64,000 nt of DNA from Silurus meridionalis (GCF_014805685.1 NC_060886.1:30096862-30160861), one strand, 5' to 3'. Positions 33,331 through 44,060 are shown, counted from the stretch's first letter. Numbers and translations are program-made. The notes: generated from the letters alone by a model not told the origin.

Positions 33331-35437
33331 TTGCTGCGCCGGCATTCTTTACGCTGACAGCAGCGCTGCGCTCGGCTCCTCGGCACACTCTCATTACTGG
33401 GCTGCACTGAGAAACAATGGGCAGGATCGGAACAATGTGCGCGAGTGCCCTCGAGCTGTGGCCTACTCCGGCGCCGCAGAGTAGGAGGAGGAAGAGGACG
33501 AGGATGAGGAGGTGCACTACAGCATCCTCTCTTCCCTTCACACATTGAATACAGGACGTCTCATCGATGCCACCTTCCAACATCCCCTTTAATTAGCGCT
33601 GAGCCTCGTTTTCCACAATAAGTAAAGGGAAGCGTCGCTCGGCTCTCATTATAAGCGCAGCTCTTTCTGGAAATATACGACACAATGTTTAGGAATTCGT
33701 TTTTTTCCCCCTATTTTTAGCTTTTTAACCCGGCGTTACGTTCTGTGGGACTCTTCGCCACGTCCTTCGCGCATAAAATAAATATTTTAATTATTGTACT
33801 CAACAGTCTCTTCGGTGCAATTGGTCAAATTGATAATTCGAAAGAATGAAGGAGAAAGAAAGAAAGAAGAGAATGTTTGCAAAGGAAGGAAGGAAAAAGG
33901 GGAGAGGGAGGGAGGTGGTGTGGGTGGGGTGAGTGTGATAAAATGATAATTAGTGTTAATCTGATACCATTGCCTAGCAACAGACCATAGGCTGTAATAA
34001 AGGAGTAATGGATTCTATTTTTGTCTTCGCTTTCTTTCCGCCTCCTCTCTCCTTCGCCTTTTCCTCCTCTGGATGAGACAGAAGGAGGGAGGGAGGGAAG
34101 GAGGAAGAACAAGATATACCTTAGTCCATCTTGTCCAAGGGTGGATGGTGTGAACTGCTCTGAAATCGACACGGTCCCATAAAATCGCACGTTCACGTGG
34201 TGTATCCAGGCCCTGGAGCAGGAGGGGGGGGGGGTTTGGTGGTGGTGGTGGTGGTGGATCCTAGCATGTGCAAATTGTCTGCAAATACATGTGTCTTTCT
34301 TCCCTGCAGAAACACTAAGCGCGAAAGAAAAAAAAAAAACACGTCACGTCGTGACAAAGCTAGCTTCAGATCCGCCAGCCATACGGGGGCTGTGTTTCAT
34401 TTGTTCTGCCATGTATTAACATTTCAAAGGCGATTTCTATTCACTACAAACTGGTCTGAGCCTCCACGCGGGAGGTGCAACGTTTTGATATCGCTGGCGT
34501 TTGACGTCGGCGGCCATCTTGTGTTCTGTAAGAGGATGGAAGGCCTTGTTAAATGGAGCGTCAACACAAATCGTGCAGATTAGCACACGAGAATTTTATA
34601 TATCGGTCTGGGCAACATGGAGAGTTGATTTACACGTGAGATCGAAGGAGACGTTATTGGGTATGTGCGTTTAATGTTCGACACGTGAACGATTAATGGG
34701 ATGTTGTTAGGTTATTGTGTGTACGGAGAATGGCTTAATCTGAGAGTAGGGATGTAGAGGGGATATCGAATGCATCAGCATTTATGAATCGTAGCGGTGA
34801 GAGGGGGTAAAAGCGCTGACGCACGTGTGAAATCGCCGGCGTGTTGCTTTCGCGCATTCGCAATTAAAATGGCTTCACCGTTTTCCAGCCATCGAATTCC
34901 CTGGACGGAATTGTAAAGAGGAGGAGAGAGAGAGAAAAACACGTTGATAAATTGCGACGGCTTTAATTAAATCTGGAATGACGAATGAAGTGAGTTAATA
35001 TGACCGCTGACACTCAGGTCACTTTAATGTAAGACTTCCTCCTCATCTTCCTCATCTTCATCTTCTTCCTCTGCAGGGGTGTAGTGGAGCACATTTCATG
35101 ATTTTTATTTTTTTGTACGTCTGCTTCCTCTTCAACATGAACACATCCTTTGTTTGTAGTATCGAATGCAGCACGGCTTCTTCTTCACCTCGAATGCTCT
35201 CCCATAAGGCTGTAACTGCAGTGAAACCTCTCTTGAATCATTTGGAGCAAATCGGTACCCAGGGGCTGTTTCAGGGCTTGGAGGACACTCGTGGGTGGAC
35301 GTGTGCGCGGGCGTTACGTGCATGGGCGGCCGCGTTTCACACCAAATGACGTCTTGATTCCCTTCAAGTGCCAATCAGGGGAAACACACTTCTGGGGTTA
35401 CAAGCCTGATTACTTCCCTGAAGGACCTTAACAGGCA
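33330..35437. other. Unassigned; purine patches and G-run, conserved-looking parts
   Basis: 33340-33780 and 34350-35030 are balanced with CpGs and could be regulatory. 33840-34110 has GAAA/GGAA purine runs on alternating strands. 34222-34257 has a G-run of about 11 followed by TGG repeats, with quadruplex potential. Frames 33825-34196 (minus) and 34197-34583 (plus) are composition-driven and unrecognised. Confidence 0.4.
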
Positions 35438-36012
35438 AACACATGAAGGGAGGGAGAGTGGGAGAGACAGAGAATGAGAATGAAAGAGTGAGACAGAGAA
35501 AGAGAAAGACTAGGAGAGCGAGGGAGAAAGGAGAAACGGAGGCAGAGACACAATCGAGTAAAAGAGACAAAGAAAGCAAGAAAGAATGTGTGAGAGAATG
35601 AAAAAGAGTGTGGCAGAGTGAATGAGCAAAATGTGAGACTGAGACTAACTGGGAAAGAAAGAGACTTTAAGAGAGAGACAGTGAGAGAGACTGAGCAAAA
35701 GAGAGAGAAAGGGAAAGAGACTGAGCTAAAGCTTGAGGTTTAGACAGTTAGAGTGAGAGAGACAGTGAAAGTGGAGAGAAAGTGAGAAAAAGAGTGTGCG
35801 AGAGTGAGACGGATTGAGAGAGAGCAGAAAAAAGAGACGACATAAGAGAGTGAGAAGGCAAAGAGTGAGAGACTGTGAGACAGTGAAAAACTGTATGTGA
35901 GACAGACACAATGAGAGTGAGAAAGTGAGAGAGAGACTGAATGAGACAGACCCAGTGAGAGACGGAGACCTTGAGAGAGAAACTGAGAAGAAAGAGTGAG
36001 ACTGACAGAGAG
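35438..36012. repeat. 570-bp polypurine (GA-rich) tract
   Basis: The plus strand is almost wholly purine for 570 bp, made of irregular GAGA, GAGTGAGA and GAAAGAGA words with scattered T and C. It is not a simple tandem repeat. The minus frames 35364-35579, 35726-35911 and 35748-36017 (Ser/Leu/Phe-rich) are read-through of the polypyrimidine strand. Confidence 0.9.
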
Positions 36013-36337
36013 ATCACTTTGAGTTCTGTGTTACTGCACTCTCAAATTAAGACGCACCCCCCTCCTTCCCTACTTTCCTCGCTCTGTCTCTCTGTCTATC
36101 CGTCTTCCCGTGCTTCTTCTCCAGCGTTTGCATGTACAATACGTTCGGTTCCTCTGAGATGGGTCCATCAGTGAAGTTCATTACAGCTCGTTGCACACTG
36201 GGGGTGATTACCAGCTTTAATAACTAGCAATTACTGCGAGCCTGCTTTTGTGCTGCCCACGTGTATTTTTCGGAGACGCCTGATTGCTTTCATCAAAGCT
36301 TGCAACATAGCACGGCATCTAAATCCAGCCTCACAAC

Positions 36338-36339
<2 letters not shown>
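36013..36339. other. Unassigned sequence, no gene seen
   Basis: Nothing recognised. 36150-36310 is balanced and might be constrained. Confidence 0.5.

Positions 36340-36384
<45 letters not shown>
36340..36384. repeat. (CA)n microsatellite
   Basis: About 22 CA units. Confidence 0.95.
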
Positions 36385-36385
<1 letters not shown>

Positions 36386-36485
36386 TTATGCTGGATCTCT
36401 TCACTATTGATCTATCACTAAGACTGGTTTTGATATTATATCTCACCGTGGTAAAAATAAGGGATGGATCGCTTCAGTAATGTAG

Positions 36486-36730
36486 GTAAGAAGGTGAGGA
36501 GGCCTGGGGTGCAGTCAGCGTTCACATTCACCCCAATAGAGTTGGAGCTCTATATAGCAGGAGATCTTCCACTCCAATCTCATGTACACCATATCTTCAT
36601 GGAGCTGGCTTTGTGCACAGGGGCACATTTGGTCTCCTGGTTCAAGTGAAGGAAAACCTTTGTGGTAAAAGTTTAAGGAATCACGTATGACTGGAAAAGA
36701 CAGGTGTCCAAATACTTTTGGAAACACGTG
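36486..36730 (-). mobile_element. Family A Tc1-like copy, 5' truncated
   Basis: Begins in the interior (GGTGAGGAGGCCTGGGGTGC), continues GAGATCTTCCACTCCAATC and TTCATGGAGCTGGC, and ends CAGGTGTCCAAATACTTTTG. A deletion removed the segment coding the HDDAPVHK motif's right side. Confidence 0.85.
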
Positions 36731-37534
36731 ATTAAACAGCTTTCTCCAGGGTCCAGTATTGATATTTAATTTTATATTGTACTAGTTTATTAATAAGGAT
36801 GTTTATTAACTTGGGGGGGGTTAAAAAGAAAGTGTGTATATGTATATATGTATATTTAAATACACCCACAATTTGTTCTGAAATCCATTGCATCTCCATT
36901 GTTCCAGTACAGTGAAGAATCCCCCCCCCCCCCTCTTCTTCTTGTAAAAAAACAAAACAAAGTGTATTCTCATTCTTCATAACCTCCATGAACTTCATGC
37001 GCTGGAAGCTGACCTTCTATAGGAGCAAGACGGCGTTTATGATCGAGTATAAAAACTCGAGATTGTTATAAATATCAGTGCTTGGCAGGCAACATCAGAG
37101 ATCTGCTCCGATGTTACCATGGCAGCGACAGACAGGTCAACGTAGCCTGCTGCTAAAAATCCACGGCGAGATGGAGCTTTTTTTTTTCCCCCTTCCTGTA
37201 ATAACAACAAGAACTCATTAGTTTCTCAGATTTCTTTCTACAAACACGAGCGACTCGAACTCATTTGACTCTCGATAAGTTTGTGTAACTCAGGGTTCTG
37301 TCAGGAGCTGGATCAGGCTACGCTTTTTTATTATTTTTTTTGGTTACGAGTCAGGTCGTAAAAGGTGCTGAATTATTTAAAGGGAGCTTGGGCAAAGCCA
37401 GAATCGCAGAGATTGTCGAACACTCTCCTGTCACTGACACTAGAAGAGACGAGTCCACAATTGACAGACATGTTCCTCTTATAATCCACCTCTACACTCC
37501 CAACCCCCAAACCCCCCCACCCCCAGGAGGGCAG
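36731..37534. other. Unassigned sequence, no gene seen
   Basis: Contains a G-run near 36815 and a 13-C run at about 36920-36932. The remainder is featureless. Confidence 0.55.
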
Positions 37535-37790
37535 AGAAACCGAACGTCGCCGTACTTTCGATCCCTCGGCGCTCCGGAGTCATAAAACATTCAGCGAGTG
37601 TCGGCGAGCGCACGGGGATTGTACCTGTGTCGTTCAGGAGTGGCGAAACAGCTCGCAGAAGTGGCCGGGCTTCGGGACGCACCGCATCAATCTTTCATAC
37701 GCCGGCGTGTCAGCAGTTTTTCGGGGTTGCGCTGCCTCTGTTTGTCTCTCGACGCTAGAAAATTATTTGCGCTGGGGCTGTGGGCGGGAG
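37535..37790. promoter_or_regulatory. CpG-dense segment, possible CpG island
   Basis: I count about 30 CpG dinucleotides in roughly 255 bp (for example CGGCGAGCGCACGG and CGCCGGCGTG), far denser than the flanks. It is followed by a GGGCGGGAGG GC-box-like word near 37782 and ACATAAAAAC near 37801. It could be a promoter or a methylation-free enhancer. No recognisable coding exon lies next to it; short open frames on both strands are unassigned. Confidence 0.4.
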
Positions 37791-38042
37791 GCAATGAGCT
37801 ACATAAAAACCCGAGATGTCTGCTTTAATATCCGGTACATACGCTGTGTACGATCTCTGTGTTTAGAGTGACCACAATTTCTTCACACACACATACGGTA
37901 GCCATCAAAAAATCGCCCAGGGGGTTTGGTTTGACAGTGCGGTGTAACAAGAGCAGTCGCTGTCCCAGGGTCTAAATTATTAATCGCGCTAAATATTCCT
38001 CTCCTGGATCCGCGGTGTATTGAACCGTCGATACGTTTTATG

Positions 38043-38295
38043 CGCAAAAGTCTGTGGACACCCAATACCCATTTAGTGTATCTTCTGGGAGGATGTTCCA
38101 CTAGATTTTGTGGAGATTGGTGCTCTTTTTGGCTACAAGAGTGTTAGTAAAGTCAGGTACTGATAGTGTTGATGTGAGGAGGCCTGGGGTGCAGTCAGCA
38201 TGCATATCTCTAGCAGGAGATCTTCCACTCCAACCCTTGAAAAGCATATCTCCATAGAGCTGGATTGCGTACAGGGGCATTGTGATGTTCGTGGT
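38043..38295 (-). mobile_element. Family A Tc1-like copy
   Basis: Left end GCGCAAAAGTCTGTGGACAC, then TTCTGGGAGGATGTTCCAC, GAGGCCTGGGGTGCAGTC and a shortened middle. The right end is lost. Confidence 0.85.
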
Positions 38296-38324
38296 CAATT
38301 TATTTACATGTAGTCCCCATTTGC

Positions 38325-38560
38325 CGTTATAATAAAATCCACTCTTCTGGGAAGATGTTCCACCACATTTTAGAAGCTACAAGGGTGTTAGTAAAGTACT
38401 GATGAAGGTGAGGTGAGGAGGCCTGTGGTGCAATCAGTGTTCACATTCATCCCATTAAGACTGGAACTCTATAGCACATGGGAGGTCATCCACACACTTC
38501 CAACCAATGGAAAGCATATCTTTATGAAGTTGGCTTTGTAGATGAGGTCTTGTACATGAG
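38325..38560 (-). mobile_element. Family A Tc1-like copy, adjacent second copy
   Basis: Starts 30 bp after the previous copy with AAATCCACTCTTCTGGGAAG and repeats GTGAGGAGGCCTGTGGTGC. The two copies differ too much for a recent tandem duplication. It runs directly into the LINE fragment. Confidence 0.8.
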
Positions 38561-38579
38561 GTCTTGTAAGATGGTCTGA

Positions 38580-39160
38580 AGCGTAGTTGAAGGATTTGGA
38601 TTCAGAGAGCAGGTGGTGGGATTGCAAGATGGGAAAATTGCAGTATCTCTTTTTCTGCTATGGTTGAGAAGCTTGACAACCAAAGAGTAGGGGTGTCCTG
38701 GCTGTGTAGTGTTGTCATTGCTGGGAAAGAAGTGAAGGTCTGGCAGATTTCTTGAGTCTTCTTATCATAAAAAGAGGCAAAGTCTTCAGCAGCCAGGGAG
38801 GATGGAGCAGGTGGAGCAGGGGGGGTTGAGTAGTGAAGAGATGATGTTGGCGAGCTTACGAGGATCTTGTGCAGAGGCCTTGAGCTTTTCCTTTTAGAAA
38901 GCAGTCTTAGCAAAAGTCACATCTGAAAGAAATTTGGTCAGGAGTGCACGATAAGAGTCGAGGTCTGCGTCAAGTTGCGATTTTTTCCACTTCCTCTCTG
39001 CTGATCGGAGTTCACACCGATTGCTGCACAAAACTTCTGCCAGACAGAAGGAGGGGGACAAGAAGTCTTCTTGGGTTTAGTGGTCAGGGGGAGAGTAGGT
39101 TCATGGATGAGGTTGGAGAGAAAAGCATCAGTGGAGTCCAAGGGTAGCTAAAGAGGAGAG
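38580..39160 (-). mobile_element. L2-like LINE ORF2 fragment
   Basis: Read on the minus strand, the part before the reverse transcriptase core of an L2-like non-LTR element is visible. There is a lysine-rich KWKKSQ-type stretch near 38980, then STPPAPPAPSSLAAEDFASF (typical L2 proteins have a proline run then SLTADDFATFF), then STIAEKEILQFS. Frame changes and stops (near 38900 and 38940) break it. The catalytic reverse transcriptase domain is not present. The clade call rests on the Pro-rich ADDFA signature and is moderate. Confidence 0.6.
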
Positions 39161-39404
39161 AAAGATGGAGTGAAAGTTAGAACGGATAAGAGAGATGTTG
39201 GAAATTGTTTTTAGGTAGGATAGGAAGAGTGATTGTAAAAAATTCAGAAAAGTCAGACAGCAAGATGACTGAAGTTTGTCAGATGGGAGGTTGAAGTTGC
39301 CAAAAACTGTCTGAGGGGTCCTGTCAGAAGGAGAAGGATCTGCTCTATTTAATAAGGAGCTCTAGTTGATAAAAAAAGAATCTGCTCTATTTTGTGTTCC
39401 CAAA

Positions 39405-39592
39405 TTTCAACATTTACATTTATAGTGCTTATCCAGAGCAACTTAAATTGATTTCATTTATACAACTGACAGCTGTGAGGTTAAAGGGCCTTGCTCAGGA
39501 GCCCAGGTGTATCAGCTTTGTGCGGCTGGGATTTGAACTAATGGCCTTCGGCGCCAAAGTCCAACATCTTAACATCTAAGCTACGATGTCCC
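39405..39592 (-). mobile_element. SINE copy (B2 type)
   Basis: ACATTTACATTTATAGTGC (tail), CTTATCCAGAGCAACTTA, GGGCCTTGCTCAGGAGCCC and GGGATTTGAACTAATGG, ending in the tRNA-head remnant ATCTAAGCTACGATG. Confidence 0.85.
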
Positions 39593-39644
39593 CCATTATT
39601 ATATTTCTAAATGAAGATCTGACTGAATCTCAGAGTCGTGTAAA

Positions 39645-40152
39645 CGAGATGGTATCAAACAGTTTCGAGACTAGTTTTGTAACACACCAACAGATGGCAG
39701 CACAAGGCTGCACGCACAGTCACCCGAAGCACCGACGTTCATAAGTCAGTGTACCGAAAGATCATCCTGTGTACAATGGGAGCTGTGAAATTGGGGTTAT
39801 TCTGACCACGTGTTACCACGTCTGATATTCTGACCATGTGAGCACCCTGTCATTGAGCCTTTCTCACACGTGAGTTTCTCTCCGGAAACAGATCTTACTT
39901 CTGCTTCTCCTGCGGACTCTGCCCTCTTACCGAACATGAAGATTCAGCATGAATCACAGAAGGTGCTTGACACACTTCCAAAAGAAGACTTCCAGGACAC
40001 ATTTCATAAGTGGCAAGAGCTCTGGAGCGCTGTATTGCTGTGCAAGGGGATTTTTAATTTTTTGAAGGCGATAGTGTGTAAATGTAAATAAATAAAGTAC
40101 TTTCTTGTAAACCGAGCTAGTCTCGAAACTTATATAAACTTATATAACCTCG
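39645..40152 (+). mobile_element. mariner-like element, internally deleted, both ends
   Basis: Left end CGAGATGGTATCAAAC with TTTCGAGACTAG; right end CTAGTCTCGAAAC with AACCTCG. These form inverted ends. The right flank is TA and the left flank AA, suggesting one mutated TA target site. The 74-codon frame at 39870-40091 includes VLDTLPKEDFQDTFHKWQE, a mariner C-terminal region. The N-terminal and catalytic segments are deleted, leaving 508 bp of an expected ~1.3 kb. It is close in size and end sequence to the copy at 48144. Confidence 0.85.
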
Positions 40153-40937
40153 TATGTGTGAAATCTCTCTTTGATATAGATTAAACAGTGTATACCTAAT
40201 GCTAAATAACTTCCCAGGGTTTTAACCCCCTAACCCAACCCTCATGTGTTTGCGGCAGTCCCTATTATTGTGGTTCTCCGAGAGCATATTGAGGTCCTGA
40301 GAGCATTGTGTGGCGTGTGAGAATACCTCATGTGCTGACTGCAGTGTAGGAGGACGCACCTGGAGGCATTCACTGTGCTCTCCACACACAGCCACCGAGG
40401 TGCTGCGTAAGCGGGAACACAACATCTATTTTATCTGGGGCTCAAAGCGAAGGCGTGTGGTTTTGGAAAGGTGTAGGGGTGGATGGGGGGGTATCTGACC
40501 GCAGAGGTAGTGCAAAGTCAGACCTTCTACTCTCTGTTCTCGGAGAACCACAAGGGCGAGATGCACGTTTGCTTCATACGACTTGGGAAATTAAGGACAA
40601 TTTCTGAAAGAAAATGAGCAGACGAGAGGGGGGTTATGGTAATATTTGAAGAACTAGCAGAGAAATCTGTAGACTAATTTTACACAAGCTTACAGGCTTG
40701 CCAATGTTCTGGTCAAACCACAAACACTGGACACTGGAAATTCCTTTCAAAGAATATTGTCAGACAAAGCTCATAGATAGGAGTACTTCTGCTACTTTTT
40801 TACATGTACATTTAACTCTTTTATTTTTAAAGCGATTATTCAAAGCCGTCTGACCAATCAGATTGGAGAATTTCTCGTCCATGTGTCGTATAACAGGTTA
40901 TAAGCTCCAGCTTTGAGTGTATATATACTGTATATAT
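40153..40937. other. Unassigned sequence, no gene seen
   Basis: No repeat recognised. Short frames near 40222-40498 are unassigned. Confidence 0.55.
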
Positions 40938-41062
40938 TGTGGCTATAAGAATCTCTACAAATCTTGGAACATCTTACCAGAAAAGCAGAGCTTAATATAA
41001 CAGTAAATGGAGAATAAATATGGAATGAGCGCTTCACTCAAACTTTAGTCCATATAATGTAT
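40938..41062 (+). mobile_element. Family A right-end fragment
   Basis: GGAACATCTTACCAGAAAAG, then AGCAGAGCTTAATATAACAG and the terminal ACTTTAGTCCATATAATG. About 125 bp. Confidence 0.75.
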
Positions 41063-41479
41063 CAGAGAAATCATTCTAGCGACGGCGAAATCCCGCTTCA
41101 CTCGTTCCTGTCACTTTGCACGTCTTTCAAATAACGGCAGATAACATTTTAATCGAGGTTAATCAAATGACAGGGAGAGTCTGTGTCAAGAACGAGCTCT
41201 TGAACCATAGAGAATAAAATGTCACCTTGCTCACATCGAGTCCTCAACATTCCAGCGTCTCATTAATGTTCTTTATTTGGGTTTTAACACAAACATCAGA
41301 CATTGAACTTTGTCCTTTTTTTTTTTTTTTTTTCGTAGCGTTCCATCTCTTCAGCATGTGGATTTAACAAAGTGTTGTTTACTTTTAACATCCATCATGG
41401 GAAGAAACTGATCGGTTCTAGAAATGTAAAGGTGTGTCTTTTGCTGTGTAATCTGGCACACCGTGGTGCAGTTCTTTCT
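41063..41479. other. Unassigned; includes a T-run
   Basis: Contains a run of about 20 T ending near 41333, followed by CGTAG. 41070-41260 is balanced, with GTTAATCAAATGACAGG, and may be constrained. Confidence 0.5.
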
Positions 41480-41576
41480 AAATATTCCTTGCAGGACTCA
41501 GTTGGGGCCCAACAGTGGCATCTTTGTGGTGCTGGGATTTGAAGTCCAACATCTTTATCGTTGAGGTACCGCATCA
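41480..41576 (-). mobile_element. SINE fragment (family B)
   Basis: GGCCCAACAGTGGCATC, GTGGTGCTGGGATTTGAAG and a worn head (GTTGAGGTACCGCATCAC). Confidence 0.7.
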
Positions 41577-42394
41577 CTATATACGCATGATGTGCTAGAA
41601 AGCTCTAGTTTTTGTCTGATCTATTCAAAGGATGTTCTCCCAGAAGCATTATGGCTCATCAATATGCATTTTATCTCATTTAAAAAAAACTATTTTAGTT
41701 TCAAACATCACTACATGACATTATTTTTAATCCCGACCTTTAATTCAATAATAAACACCCCTAAGAACACGTAGATACACTTGAGACGTTTCTATCTCGA
41801 GCTTCGGCTTCGGCGCATGAGCGTTATTAACCCGAGTCGTCTGTGATCACGGAGCGCTAATCAAAGTCGAAGTCTACGACAGCCGAACATGTCCACTTTC
41901 ATGAAAATCACATCGCGACTTTGGCTGAACATTAATGAATGATTTAACTTAATAAAAGGGGGGGAACTACTCCTCCATGGGCCGCGTGATTAATCAGTTT
42001 GGATAGTGAACAGCTTTCACCGAGCTGCATTAGCGAAAGCTATTTTAGGGATGCTAGGCCTCTGTTTCCCCCTCCCACATCTTTCGAACGCCTCCGCAAT
42101 TAATCAAACATAAACAACAGCAGGACAAAGGAACGGGGAGGGCGCGTGTGGATGAGCCCTGATTAGCTTCTGACAGCTAACTGCCTACTTCTGGTCTCTC
42201 TTTTACTTATCGCAGCAGAAGGCAGAAATGGAATTGCAGATTAAGAATGTTGCTATGGTTTTTTTTGTACTTTCTTGTGCAGAAGTAGAGGTTTTTCTGG
42301 GTATTTCTAAGGTGTTTTAATTTAATACTTTTTTATAACAATGGTACCTGGGTTACAGATTTATAGAACTGATAGTTGTATGGTATGGAAGCTA
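41577..42394. other. Unassigned; likely regulatory 41790-42230
   Basis: 41790-42230 is repeat-free and rich in TAATCA, ATTAAT and AATTAATC words (homeodomain-type cores) among CpG-containing sequence. It is one of the more enhancer-like segments in the window, on appearance only. No exon is seen. Confidence 0.4.
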
Positions 42395-42590
42395 GAGGTA
42401 GCAAAATTAAATTTAAAATGTGCGAAATGGCAACGTATCATAATGAGAGCGTTTTCAAGAAGCTATTTTTCGTTGACTAAAAATGGCGTCTCAGTCTGGA
42501 AGGCAAAAACGGAGAGAAAAATATGCATTTTCAAATGGAAACATATTCGTGTGGACAGGGCTTTAGTTGTACCTGTCCTTTGTGAAGTAA
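42395..42590 (+). mobile_element. Family D repeat, copy 2
   Basis: ACTAAAAATGGCGTCTCAG, GAAAAATATGCATTTTC and CGTGTGGACAGGG align with 43800-43893 in the same orientation at about three-quarters identity by eye. Unclassified; the repeated GCGTTTTCAAA words suggest a hAT-like non-autonomous DNA transposon. Confidence 0.6.
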
Positions 42591-42800
42591 TGTTCAGAGT
42601 TCTAAACCAAATCCCCCTGTTTTATTGCCTGTTTTTGACCCTTCTTTTTCATTCTTTGGATTTGCCTAGAGTACCTTGTTTGAACCTTGGCTATACCTTG
42701 CATGTTTCTTGACTACATTTTGGGATTTAGTCTTGGACCTGTCTGCCTGTAGGTTCTCAATAAAACTTCTCCCTGCACTTGCATCTGTCACAGCTGGTGT
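42591..42800 (+). repeat. Possible LTR or retroelement 3' end
   Basis: A CTGTTTTATTGCCTGTTTTTG-like pyrimidine-rich run leads to TTCTCAATAAAACTTC (poly(A) signal) and CTGCACTTGCATCTGTCACA. Fish Ty3/gypsy-type LTRs commonly end with this arrangement. No partner LTR or internal region is visible, so it would be a solo or truncated LTR. Confidence 0.35.
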
Positions 42801-43774
42801 GTCGAGATGGATATAAATTCAAGGAGAGGTTTCATTGAAAAGGAACCAGCAGACAGACCCACAATTGTACTTCTTGGGTGGGTGTTAAGGCTTGCCCAAT
42901 GTTTGCAAAATTAGGGGTTTTCTTTGGAGGTTGTGGTGTGGTCCCATTGTTTTTGCTAATATTCACAAAAATGAAGAACCTTCAAAGTTTGATTTTCTTT
43001 CATGTTCAAACACAGACAGAGGAGAAAAAAGTTGAAGGTTCTCCCATTGTAGTCGGTATGAATGCTGAATAAAAACTGTCTGAGTGGAATGATCATTATG
43101 AATGCATTCGAACAATAGCATTTTAGTGTACTTGCTATGTTGGCAAGAAAGGCAACCAAATTTGGCAGTGAAGGCAACAACAAAATGTGTGATCGCAGGT
43201 TTGTTGCGGTGCCATGGCGTACTATGGACATGCAAATGTGAAGAATTTATGATGTGTGGCATGTGTTGCAGCTGGCTCTTGAGACAATAAGAAACCGGAC
43301 AAGTGGAGGCAAACAAGCCAAACCTGAAGACAAAGTGATGAGACTGAGAGAAATCAGGGACCAGAGCAACAGAGGCAACAGCCAGGGATGCTTGAATGGC
43401 ATATAATGCTACAGATACACAAGGGATGCCATGGTGGCTGCAGGTTTTCCACTGCCTTTGAAGACTCTTATTGCTTTCTCTAATTGCTATATGACAGTAT
43501 ACCTTTGTGTAAAAATATTCTAAATAAGCAAGCAAACCAAGCTATAATGAAGACCACACTAGGATGGGGAAAGACCCAAGGTTCCCAAGGTTAATTTTAC
43601 CTCAGTATCTTCAAACCTGGACCTCTGGTGTTTTCAATTGTTTCTCAGAAATTGCTTATCTGCACTGAAACGTCTGAAAACTCTTACGTCCCTGTGCTGC
43701 ACGTAAGCAAAATCAAGAGTCATTTCCTCCTGCCGTTTATGTCCGGCTCTTTAAAACTTTGTGGCAATTTCGAA
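42801..43774. other. Unassigned; longest open frame in the window lies here (minus)
   Basis: A 190-codon minus frame spans 42963-43535. It is not low-complexity but has no domain or signal I recognise; its His/Ser/Cys-rich content looks like non-coding sequence read through. By a rough stop-codon argument, a frame of this size is expected about once by chance in 64 kb on six frames. It could be part of an unclassified transposon. Confidence 0.4.
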
Positions 43775-44060
43775 GGAAGGCACCTATGGACTAAAAATGC
43801 GTTTTAACTAAAAATGTGTCTCAATATGGAGGAAAGGCCAAAACGTATAGAAAAATATGCGTTTTCAAACGAAAACGTGTTAGTGTGGACTCGTGTTCTG
43901 TCTCCAGGTGCAGAACACAGCTCTACCTCTGCCATGTTAATCTGTATTCTATGTGACTCCCAGGACACGCCTCGGTCTCCGTAGTGTTGTGACACGTCAT
44001 ACGTCATGGCGCTGTGTGAACACGCCCGAGAAACAGTTTAGTGGGGAGAAATCAATCTAC
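43775..44060 (+). mobile_element. Family D repeat, most complete copy
   Basis: Contains ACTAAAAATGTGTCTCAA, GAAAAATATGCGTTTTC, GTGTTAGTGTGGAC, then GTTCTGTCTCCAGGTGC, CTACCTCTGCCATGTTAAT and GTTGTGACACGTCATACG. It joins the two halves seen separately at 42395-42590 (left half) and 6845-6955 (right half, reversed), which defines the family. No coding capacity. Confidence 0.65.

Noticed and set aside
32788..33345. Cys-Val and Thr-His frames on both strands
   Set aside because: Produced by the four GT arrays.
35364..36017. Ser/Leu/Phe-rich minus frames resembling membrane proteins
   Set aside because: They are the pyrimidine strand of the GA-rich tract and contain no organised hydrophobic segments beyond composition.
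42963..43535. 190-codon minus frame, the longest open frame here
   Set aside because: No recognisable domain, no promoter or splice context, and a frame this long is expected about once by chance in 64 kb over six frames. Left unassigned.
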